Assembly: GCF_014836905.1 (NCBI RefSeq)
Contig: NZ_JACSPZ010000006.1
Location: 62,001-126,000 of the forward strand
DNA from: Solibacillus faecavium
GTDB lineage: Bacteria; Bacillota; Bacilli; Bacillales_A; Planococcaceae
Length of the DNA stretch: 64,000 bases
Direction of reading: 5' to 3'
The notes beneath the pieces were generated by a model that was not told the DNA's origin, searched no databases, and was given only the letters and a program-made list of their open reading frames with translations. Position numbers and translations under genes: made by a program. Below are positions 54,752 through 62,576 of the stretch, piece after piece. Every line of letters starts with the position of its first letter. Position 1 is the stretch's first letter.

Positions 54752-57106
54752 ATGAATACATTTTTAATTATTAACTGGATTGCATTCATTGCTGTGCTAC
54801 TTTATGCATTAGGGTTATTTGCATACTTATTGAAAACACGCTATGACTACATTCAGCTTGGCCGTAAAGAGGAGTTCAATCAAAAATTTTCTGAGCGTAT
54901 GGAAGATATTATTGAGAAAGTATTTGGTCAATCAAAATTATTGAAAGACAAAAAGATGGGACTTGTACACGTTCTGTTTTTCTACGGGTTTTTAATGGTT
55001 CAGTTCGGAGCAATTGACCTGATCTGGAAAGGGCTGGCACCAGGTTCACATTTGCCATTAGGTGGCTTATACCCAGTATTTACATTTACACAGGAGCTTG
55101 TCGTACTAACGATTTTAATCGCAGTTGCAGTCGCATTTTACCGTCGTTATATGGAGAAGCTTGCTCGTTTAAAGCAAGGATTTAAAAACGGTTTAGTATA
55201 CATGTTTTTAGCAATTTTAATGTTTGCTACACTATTTGGTAACGGTTTTTATTTAATTTGGCATGATCATGGCTTAACAGGCTCTGAACCTGTTGCCTCA
55301 GCTATTGCATGGGTATTCCAATGGATGAACCCAACAATTGCTGCTGTAATGTTCTTTGTAATGTGGTGGGCGCATTTATTAGCGCTATTAGCATTCCTTG
55401 TTTATATTCCACAAGGTAAGCATTTCCACTTAATCACGTCGATTTTAAACGTTTATTTTAATCGTCAGGAACGTATGGGTACATTACGTCCAATCGATTT
55501 TGCTGCTTTGGAAGAAGCGGAAGACGAGGAAAGTATGCCGCCGCTCGGTGTTGGTAAAATCCATGACTTCACGCAAAAGCAAATGCTCGATTTATATTCC
55601 TGTGTAGAATGTGGGCGCTGTACGAATATGTGTCCAGCAACAGGTACAGGAAAAATGCTGTCTCCGATGGATTTACTTGTAAAATTACGTGATCACTTAA
55701 CATTTACAGGAGCAGTTGAATTAAAGAAAAAGCCATGGGTACCATTTTCTTTCTTCAATAATACACAAGGGAACCAATTAGCGATGGCAGCTGGTGCTGA
55801 AGGTGCGGTAATTGAAGATATTTATAGCCCATCATTAATTGGCGATGTTATTACAGAAGAGGAGATTTGGGCTTGTACGACATGTCGTAACTGTGAAGAT
55901 CAATGTCCAGTAATGAATGAGCACGTGGATAAAATTATTGATTTACGCCGTTACCTAACAATGACAGAAGGTAAAGTAAACCCGGATGCACAGCGAGCGA
56001 TGACAAATATCGAACGCCAAGGTAATCCATGGGGCTTAAACCGTAAAGAAAAAGAAAACTGGAGAGAGTTGGACGAATCTGTTCATGTTCCAACAGTTAA
56101 AGAGCTTAAAAAATCAGGCGAAGAAATGGAATATTTATTCTGGGTAGGTTCAATGGGTTCATTTGACAACCGCTCACAAAAAATTGCATTAGCATTCGCT
56201 AAATTAATGAATAAGGCTGGGGTTAAGTTCGCAATTTTAGGTAACAAGGAAAAGAACTCTGGTGATACACCACGTCGTTTAGGAAATGAATTCCTGTTCC
56301 AAGAGCTCGCAACAGCAAATATTGATGAATTTGAAAAAAATGGTGTAACGAAAATTGTTACAATTGACCCGCACGCATACAATATTTTCAAAAATGAATA
56401 TCAGGATTTCGGCTGGAAAGGTGAAGTACTTCACCATACAGAACTTTTATACGATTTAATCCAAGAAGGTCGTCTAACAATGGACTATCGTGTGGATGAA
56501 ACGATTGTATTCCATGATTCTTGTTATTTAGGTCGTTACAATGATGTATATGATCCACCACGTGAAATTTTAAAAGGCATAGCAGGTGTTAAGCTGGTTG
56601 AAATGACACGTAATCGTCAAGACGGTATGTGCTGTGGTGCTGGTGGTGGCTTAATGTGGATGGAAGAACATGTCGGAAACCGTATTAACGTAGCACGTAC
56701 AGAGCAGGCTCTGGCAACACAGGCTTCTGTAATTTCATCAGGATGTCCGTACTGTTTAACAATGCTTTCAGATGGTACGAAAGCAAAAGAAGTGGAAGAA
56801 ACGGTTGGAACATTTGATATTGCGGAAATTTTAGAGCGAGCAGTATTCGGTACACCGGAAAAAGTTCAAGTACAAAAAGAGCAAGTAGAAGAAATCGAAG
56901 AAGAAATTGTTTTAGCACCAGTGGAAGTTTCTGAAGAACCGACTATCGAAAAAGTGCAGGAAACAGAACTTGTAGAAGTTGAAAAAGAATCACCACCTGT
57001 GGAACAATCATCAATTACAGAAGAACAGCAAGTCGCAACGGATGAAAATTCGGTGGATACTCCTTTAGAGGAAAATGGCGAACAAGATAAAGAAAATAAG
57101 AATTAA
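54752..57106 (+). CDS. fadF: FadF-like iron-sulfur oxidoreductase (YwjF family)
   Basis: 784 residues. An N-terminal membrane domain (about six spans to 240) resembles NarI-type cytochrome subunits; two ferredoxin clusters follow, CVECGRCTNMCP and CTTCRNCEDQCP; a C-terminal pair of CCG domains includes MCCGAGGGLMW and SGCPYC. It likely passes electrons from ETF and acyl-CoA dehydrogenases to quinone. The last 82 residues are a glutamate-rich tail beyond the roughly 705-residue family length. FadR control and the downstream oxidation genes support the role. Confidence 0.9.
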   Translation: MNTFLIINWIAFIAVLLYALGLFAYLLKTRYDYIQLGRKEEFNQKFSERMEDIIEKVFGQSKLLKDKKMGLVHVLFFYGFLMVQFGAIDLIWKGLAPGSHLPLGGLYPVFTFTQELVVLTILIAVAVAFYRRYMEKLARLKQGFKNGLVYMFLAILMFATLFGNGFYLIWHDHGLTGSEPVASAIAWVFQWMNPTIAAVMFFVMWWAHLLALLAFLVYIPQGKHFHLITSILNVYFNRQERMGTLRPIDFAALEEAEDEESMPPLGVGKIHDFTQKQMLDLYSCVECGRCTNMCPATGTGKMLSPMDLLVKLRDHLTFTGAVELKKKPWVPFSFFNNTQGNQLAMAAGAEGAVIEDIYSPSLIGDVITEEEIWACTTCRNCEDQCPVMNEHVDKIIDLRRYLTMTEGKVNPDAQRAMTNIERQGNPWGLNRKEKENWRELDESVHVPTVKELKKSGEEMEYLFWVGSMGSFDNRSQKIALAFAKLMNKAGVKFAILGNKEKNSGDTPRRLGNEFLFQELATANIDEFEKNGVTKIVTIDPHAYNIFKNEYQDFGWKGEVLHHTELLYDLIQEGRLTMDYRVDETIVFHDSCYLGRYNDVYDPPREILKGIAGVKLVEMTRNRQDGMCCGAGGGLMWMEEHVGNRINVARTEQALATQASVISSGCPYCLTMLSDGTKAKEVEETVGTFDIAEILERAVFGTPEKVQVQKEQVEEIEEEIVLAPVEVSEEPTIEKVQETELVEVEKESPPVEQSSITEEQQVATDENSVDTPLEENGEQDKENKN

Positions 57107-57190
57107 AGAGAATAATATTTAAAGTCAGTATATTTGAATAATTGTTGCAGTTTAGAATACTATTTAATACAATGAAATTAAGTGAAAAAA

Positions 57191-57219
57191 TGGGAGTAGA
57201 TATTACTCTCATTTTTTTC
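57191..57219 (+). terminator. Terminator of fadF
   Basis: An 8-bp stem with one G-U (57191-57198 with 57204-57211), a 5-nt loop and a long T-run. Confidence 0.82.
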
Positions 57220-57225
57220 TAAATA

Positions 57226-57254
57226 TTGATTGAGCGAGCGTTCAGTCGAATAAC
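57226..57254 (+). promoter_or_regulatory. Promoter/operator of the thiolase operon
   Basis: TTGATT (57226-57231) is followed by the near-palindrome TGAGCG-AG-CGTTCA (57231-57244), in the same position relative to the -35 as the fadF operator. The -10 (AATAAC) is poor. It is a likely site for FadR or for the TetR protein encoded at 61849. Confidence 0.65.
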
Positions 57255-57372
57255 AAAAAAATGATTTAAACAAAGGGATATTAAGTAAGGGGTTACTTAA
57301 AGGTAGGGAAAAAGGCAAAATTCTACTTAGGATTTTGCAAGATCAGCAGATTCAAACAAAGGGGTGTATGGA

Positions 57373-58563
57373 TTGTCGAAAACAGTCATTTTAGACGGAG
57401 CACGAACACCATTCGGTAAATTTGGCGGTGGTTTAAGTTCATTAACAGCGAGTGATTTAGGTGGAATTGCAATTAAAGAGGCATTGGCAAAAGCAAATGT
57501 AGCAGCAGAAGCTGTAGATGAAGTGATTATCGGGACAGTTTTGCAGGCAGGTCAGGGGCAAATTCCTTCACGACAGGCAGCAAATAAAGCCGGTATACCA
57601 TGGAATGTGAAAACAGAAACGATTAATAAAGTTTGTGCATCAGGAATGCGCAGTGTCACACTTGCCGATCAACTTATACGTTTAGGAGAAGAAGATGTAA
57701 TCGTTGCAGGTGGAATGGAGTCGATGTCAAATGCACCGTACTATATGCCGAAAGGGAGATTCGGCTTACGTATGGGCGATGCGAGTTTAGTAGATGGAAT
57801 GATTTATGATGGTTTGTCATGTGCATTTCATCCGAAACAAGTGCATATGGGCATTTACGGAAATGAAACAGCGAGCAAGTTTGAGGTATCCCGTGAACAG
57901 CAGGATGAATGGGCAGCACGTAGCCATGAAAAAGCGCTTGCAGCAATTGAATCAGGCAAATTTGCTGAGGAAATTGTACCTGTAGAAATTCCACAAAGAA
58001 AAGGTGAGCCGCTCCGCATTGAATCGGATGAAGCACCACGCTTAGGGACAACAGTGGAAACGCTTGCAAAATTAAAGTCGGCATTCAGTAGCGATGGATC
58101 CATTACAGCCGGAAATGCACCGGGTGTGAATGATGGGGCTTGTGCATTAGTACTTATGAGTGAAGAAAAGGCAAGACAGGAAAACCGCCAGCCACTTGCA
58201 ACAATCCTAGCACATGCAGAAGTGGGCGTAGCGCCGGAAGATTTCCCTCAAACACCGGGACTTGTAATAAATGAGTTACTTAAAAAGTCAGGTAAAACAT
58301 TGGCAGACATTGACTTAATCGAAATTAATGAAGCATTTGCAGCAGTTGCGCTAGTAAGCAATCAAATTAGCGGATTAGATGAGAATAAAGTGAATGTCAA
58401 TGGTGGCGCAGTTGCATTAGGTCATCCGATTGGAGCAAGTGGTGCCCGTATCATTTTAACACTCGCTTACGAATTAAAGCGTCGTGGCGGTGGTTTAGGG
58501 ATTGCGGCAATTTGTTCAGGCGGTGGTCAAGGGGACGCAGTTTTAATCGAAGTAACAAACTAA
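57373..58563 (+). CDS. mmgA: Acetyl-CoA acetyltransferase (thiolase)
   Basis: A 396-residue thiolase with nucleophile Cys in KVCASGMRS, the [10 protein letters not shown] histidine motif and the C-terminal CSGGGQGDA cysteine. TTG 57373 is preferred ([15 protein letters not shown]) since AAAGGGG stands 9 nt before; a GTG at 57364 is the alternative. It opens an oxidation operon (thiolase, hydroxyacyl-CoA dehydrogenase, two acyl-CoA dehydrogenases, TetR) of the mmgABC kind. Confidence 0.92.
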   Translation: MSKTVILDGARTPFGKFGGGLSSLTASDLGGIAIKEALAKANVAAEAVDEVIIGTVLQAGQGQIPSRQAANKAGIPWNVKTETINKVCASGMRSVTLADQLIRLGEEDVIVAGGMESMSNAPYYMPKGRFGLRMGDASLVDGMIYDGLSCAFHPKQVHMGIYGNETASKFEVSREQQDEWAARSHEKALAAIESGKFAEEIVPVEIPQRKGEPLRIESDEAPRLGTTVETLAKLKSAFSSDGSITAGNAPGVNDGACALVLMSEEKARQENRQPLATILAHAEVGVAPEDFPQTPGLVINELLKKSGKTLADIDLIEINEAFAAVALVSNQISGLDENKVNVNGGAVALGHPIGASGARIILTLAYELKRRGGGLGIAAICSGGGQGDAVLIEVTN

Positions 58564-58576
58564 GGGGATGAAATAA

Positions 58577-59431
58577 ATGACGATTCAAAAAGTTATGGTC
58601 ATCGGTGCAGGACAAATGGGCTCCGGGATCGCACAAGTTTGTGCACAAGCAGGCTATGAAGTCATTTTAAATGATATGAAGGATGAGTTTTTCGAACGTG
58701 GTTTAAATAACATTACGAAAAACCTGACACGTGATGTAGAAAAAGGTCGTAAAACAGAAGAGGAAAAATCAGCTATATTAGCACGCATTACAAAATCTTT
58801 GACCATTGAAGATGCAAAAAACGCCGATATTATTATTGAAGCGGCCGTTGAAAATATGGATATTAAACAATCAATTTTTAAACAGCTTGATGAAATTGCA
58901 CCAAAACATGCGATTTTGGCAACAAATACTTCAAGTTTGCCAATTACAGAAATTGCAGCAGTTACTAAGCGTCCGGAGCAGGTTATTGGCATGCACTTTA
59001 TGAATCCTGTACCTGTCATGAAGCTTGTGGAAATTATTCGAGGTCTTGCAACAACAGATGCAGTATATGAAATGGTTGCCGACATGACAAAGCAACTTGG
59101 TAAAACAGGTGTAGAAGTAAATGATTTCCCAGGCTTTATTTCAAATCGTATTTTATTGCCTATGATTAATGAGGCGATTTATGCCTTATATGAAGGGGTA
59201 GCAACGAAAGAAGCGATTGATGATGTGATGAAGATGGGGATGAATCATCCGATGGGTCCACTCACATTAGCTGATTTTATTGGGCTGGATACATGTTTAT
59301 CGATTATGGAAATTTTACACGAAGGACTTGGTGATAGTAAGTATCGCCCTTGTCCATTATTACGCAAATATGTGGCAGCCGGCTGGTTAGGCAAAAAGAG
59401 CGGCCGAGGTTTCTACATATACGAAAGCTGA
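58577..59431 (+). CDS. mmgB: 3-hydroxybutyryl-CoA dehydrogenase
   Basis: 284 residues with the NAD-binding GAGQMGSGIAQVCAQAG at the N-terminus, catalytic His in MHFMNPVPVMKLVE, the NDFPGFISNRIL motif and the C-terminal KKSGRGFYIYE. It oxidises 3-hydroxyacyl-CoA in short-chain beta-oxidation. It lies 13 nt after the thiolase and 9 nt before the next gene. Confidence 0.94.
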   Translation: MTIQKVMVIGAGQMGSGIAQVCAQAGYEVILNDMKDEFFERGLNNITKNLTRDVEKGRKTEEEKSAILARITKSLTIEDAKNADIIIEAAVENMDIKQSIFKQLDEIAPKHAILATNTSSLPITEIAAVTKRPEQVIGMHFMNPVPVMKLVEIIRGLATTDAVYEMVADMTKQLGKTGVEVNDFPGFISNRILLPMINEAIYALYEGVATKEAIDDVMKMGMNHPMGPLTLADFIGLDTCLSIMEILHEGLGDSKYRPCPLLRKYVAAGWLGKKSGRGFYIYES

Positions 59432-59440
59432 GGGACTCCT

Positions 59441-60577
59441 ATGAATCTACAATTTACTGATGAGCAGATAATGATGCGTAACATGGTTCGTGATTTTGCC
59501 AAAACTGAAATCGAGCCATTTATCGAGCAAATGGAAGCGGGTGAATTCCCCAGGCATTTACTAACAAAAATGGGGGAGCTCGGCCTGATGGGCATTACAG
59601 CACCTGCTGAATACGGCGGGGCAGAAATGGACTTTACTTCCTATATTATTGCCATCAATGAGCTATCGAAAGTGAGTGCAGTAATGGGTGTGATTTTATC
59701 AGTCCATACGTCTGTTGGCACAAATCCGATTTTGTATTTCGGCAATGATGAACAAAAGAAACAATATGTACCGAAGCTTGCAAGTGGTGAATATATTGGG
59801 GCCTTTTGTTTAACAGAACCAAGTGCAGGAAGTGATGCAGCGTCTTTAAAAACACGGGCAATCCGAGATGGAGAGCATTATGTACTGGATGGTGCAAAAG
59901 TATTCATAACTAATGGCGGGGAAGCCGATGTATATATCGTTTTTGCTTCTACAAATCCTGAAGCGGGATCACGCGGTATTTCAGCATTTATTGTAGAAAA
60001 GAATACACCAGGCCTAATTATCGGCAAAGATGAACGCAAAATGGGACTGCATGGCTCTAGAACAGTACAGCTAACATTCGAAAACATGCGTATTCCTGCC
60101 AAAAATCTTCTAGGGCAGGAAGGGGAAGGTTTTAAAATTGCAATGGCCAATTTAGATGTAGGTCGGATTGGTATTGCAGCCCAAAGCTTAGGCATTGCCG
60201 AAGCGGCGTTGGAAGCTGCGACGAATTATGCAAAAGAGCGCATTCAATTTGGAAAACCGATAGCCCAGCAGCAAGGTGTTGGTTTTAAGCTTGCCGATAT
60301 GGCGACTGCAGTTGAAGCGGCAAAGCTACTTGTTTACCGTGCTGCAAACTTACGAAGTGAAGGATTATCATGCGGTAAGGAAGCGTCAATGGCCAAATTA
60401 TTCGCTTCACAAACAGCGATGGACACAGCAATTGAAGCAGTACAAATTTTCGGTGGCTATGGCTATACAGAAGACTATCCAGTAGAACGCTATTTCCGTG
60501 ACGCAAAAGTTACGCAAATTTATGAAGGCACAAGCGAAATCCAACGCATCGTTATTAGTAAGCATGTGATTGGGTAG
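59441..60577 (+). CDS. mmgC: Acyl-CoA dehydrogenase 1
   Basis: A 378-residue flavoenzyme. FAD-site motifs are CLTEPSAGSDAAS and VFITNGGEADVYIVFA. The C-terminal EIQR motif reads IYEGTSEIQRIVISKHVIG. Short- or branched-chain acyl-CoA is the expected substrate; electrons go to ETF and probably FadF. It is 64% or so like its downstream neighbour by eye, suggesting an old duplication. Confidence 0.92.
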   Translation: MNLQFTDEQIMMRNMVRDFAKTEIEPFIEQMEAGEFPRHLLTKMGELGLMGITAPAEYGGAEMDFTSYIIAINELSKVSAVMGVILSVHTSVGTNPILYFGNDEQKKQYVPKLASGEYIGAFCLTEPSAGSDAASLKTRAIRDGEHYVLDGAKVFITNGGEADVYIVFASTNPEAGSRGISAFIVEKNTPGLIIGKDERKMGLHGSRTVQLTFENMRIPAKNLLGQEGEGFKIAMANLDVGRIGIAAQSLGIAEAALEAATNYAKERIQFGKPIAQQQGVGFKLADMATAVEAAKLLVYRAANLRSEGLSCGKEASMAKLFASQTAMDTAIEAVQIFGGYGYTEDYPVERYFRDAKVTQIYEGTSEIQRIVISKHVIG

Positions 60578-60598
60578 ATATTTTTGATATGTAGTTAA

Positions 60599-60662
60599 GG
60601 TTGCTTCTCGGTGGACACAAGTAAAGAGGAACAAATGCTTAAAACCTGTGGGAAGCGTAACC
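60599..60662 (+). other. Hairpin between the two acyl-CoA dehydrogenase genes
   Basis: GGTTGCTTC (60599-60607) pairs with GAAGC-GT-AACC (60652-60662), 9 bp with a 2-nt bulge and a 44-nt loop. It has no T-run. It may stabilise or process the operon mRNA; the 131-nt gap is the longest within this operon. Confidence 0.4.
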
Positions 60663-60708
60663 GTAACGGAAATTAACAGGTAATCTAATTTAAAGGGGAT
60701 ATGGGGAT

Positions 60709-61845
60709 ATGAACTTTCAATTATCAGAAGAACACCAACAACTACGCGAAATGATTCGCGACTTTGCAATCAATGAAGTAGCACCAACAGCAGAACACCG
60801 CGATGAGCATGAAGAATTTGACCGCGGCATTTTTGACAAAATGGCAGAGCTAGGTTTAACGGGTATTCCATGGCCGGAAGAATACGGCGGAGCAGGCTTT
60901 GACTACTTAGCGTACTGTATCGCAGTAGAAGAGCTATCACGAGTATGTGCATCAACAGGGGTAACATTGTCTGCACACACATCACTTGCAGGATGGCCAA
61001 TTTTTAAATTCGGAAATGAAGAGCAAAAACAAAAATATCTTCGACCAATGGCTGAAGGCAAGAAAATCGGTGCTTACGGCTTAACAGAGCCGGCATCAGG
61101 TTCAGATGCTGGAGGGATGAAAACATATGCGGTAAAAGACGGCGATGACTACATTTTAAATGGCTCAAAAATCTTTATAACAAATGGTGGAATCGCAGAT
61201 ATTTACGTCGTGTTTGCAGTAACAGATCCAGAGGCGAAAAACGGTACAACTGCCTTTATCGTTGAAGCGGATTTCCCAGGCTTCTCAGTAGGCAAGAAGG
61301 AAAGAAAACTAGGAATTCGTTCATCTCCTACAACTGAAATTATTTTTGATAATTGCCGTGTGCCGAAAGAAAATATGTTAGGTGAAGAAGGAGAAGGCTT
61401 TAAAATTGCCATGAAAACACTTGATGGTGGACGTAACGGGATTGCTGCACAGGCAGTAGGAATTGCACAAGGCGCATTGGACGCAGCGGTTGACTATGCA
61501 AAAGAGCGTGTCCAATTCGGAAAACCGATTACAGCAAATCAAGGTATCTCGTTTAAACTTGCAGATATGGCAACAGAAATTGAAGCTTCACGTTTATTGA
61601 CGTACCAAGCAGCATGGTTGGAATCAAACGATTTACCATACGGAAAAGCATCGGCAATGGCGAAGCTACTTGCGGGAGATACAGCGATGAAAGTAACGAC
61701 AGAAGCTGTTCAGGTTTTTGGTGGCTACGGCTATACAAAAGACTATCCGGTAGAGCGTTATATGCGTGATGCGAAAATTACGCAAATTTATGAGGGCACA
61801 CAAGAGATTCAACGCCTCGTAATTTCGCGTATGATTACGAAATAG
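60709..61845 (+). CDS. acdA: Acyl-CoA dehydrogenase 2
   Basis: 378 residues with [37 protein letters not shown] and the C-terminal motif [19 protein letters not shown]. It matches the AcdA-type short/branched-chain enzyme found with fadF in Bacillus. AAGGGG lies upstream. Same operon as the preceding gene. Confidence 0.92.
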   Translation: MNFQLSEEHQQLREMIRDFAINEVAPTAEHRDEHEEFDRGIFDKMAELGLTGIPWPEEYGGAGFDYLAYCIAVEELSRVCASTGVTLSAHTSLAGWPIFKFGNEEQKQKYLRPMAEGKKIGAYGLTEPASGSDAGGMKTYAVKDGDDYILNGSKIFITNGGIADIYVVFAVTDPEAKNGTTAFIVEADFPGFSVGKKERKLGIRSSPTTEIIFDNCRVPKENMLGEEGEGFKIAMKTLDGGRNGIAAQAVGIAQGALDAAVDYAKERVQFGKPITANQGISFKLADMATEIEASRLLTYQAAWLESNDLPYGKASAMAKLLAGDTAMKVTTEAVQVFGGYGYTKDYPVERYMRDAKITQIYEGTQEIQRLVISRMITK

Positions 61846-61848
61846 TGT

Positions 61849-62484
61849 ATGGCGAACAATGATAAGCTGCACGTACGATCGTCAATAAAGGATGAAAATA
61901 AAATTATAGAGCGGCGCCAGCAAATTATCGATGCAGGTGTGAAGCTCTTTAAGGAAAAGGGCTTCCACCGTGCAACAACACGAGAACTTGCAAAGGCTGC
62001 CGGATTTTCAATTGGGACATTGTATGAATATATTCGGACTAAGGAAGATGTTTTATTTTTAGTATGTGACAATATCTTCAATGAAGTGACGGAATGTTTA
62101 TTGGAATTTCCTTCTGAAATAGGTTCAGTGGCAAGTTTGGAAAAAGCAATTCGTCAATATTATCTGCTCATTGATAAAATGCCTGAAGAGTTTACGATTA
62201 TGTACCAGGAAACGAAGTCACTGCCGAAAGAAGCAATGCATTATATTCTCGACAAGGAGATTGAAATGGTCGCGATTTTTGAGCGTATACTAAAAGATTG
62301 TGTCGACTCTGGTAATTTATCGTTATCAAACGATGCCATCTATTTGGCGGCGCATCAAATTGTCGTTCAGGGGCAAAGTTGGGCTTTCCGTAAATGGGCG
62401 TTACAAAAACGCTATACAATTGAAGAATATATTGAATTGCAAACAACAATGTTTTTACAAGGCATTATGCAGTTTGAAAAATAA
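61849..62484 (+). CDS. TetR family regulator
   Basis: 211 residues. The TetR DNA-binding domain (about 20-68) reads RRQQIIDAGVKLFKEKGFHR then TTRELAKAAGFSIGTLYEYI. The C-terminal ligand domain contains TIMYQETKSLPKEAM, typical of acyl-CoA-responsive members. It starts 3 nt after acdA without a clear ribosome site, so translation is probably coupled. It may bind the palindrome upstream of the thiolase gene. Confidence 0.9.
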   Translation: MANNDKLHVRSSIKDENKIIERRQQIIDAGVKLFKEKGFHRATTRELAKAAGFSIGTLYEYIRTKEDVLFLVCDNIFNEVTECLLEFPSEIGSVASLEKAIRQYYLLIDKMPEEFTIMYQETKSLPKEAMHYILDKEIEMVAIFERILKDCVDSGNLSLSNDAIYLAAHQIVVQGQSWAFRKWALQKRYTIEEYIELQTTMFLQGIMQFEK

Positions 62485-62490
62485 GAAAGG

Positions 62491-62546
62491 AAAAACGCCA
62501 TGTAGAGCAACTATTTTAGGAAGTGTGCTTTGTATGGTGTTTTTTC
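62491..62546 (+). terminator. Terminator between tetR and icmF
   Basis: AAAAACGCCAT (62491-62501) pairs with ATGGTGTTTTT (62534-62544, one G-U), with an AGCA/TGCT inner pairing and a T-run. It would limit read-through into icmF. Confidence 0.75.
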
Positions 62547-62576
62547 ATTATTTCACTATAACAAAGGGGTAATAAA

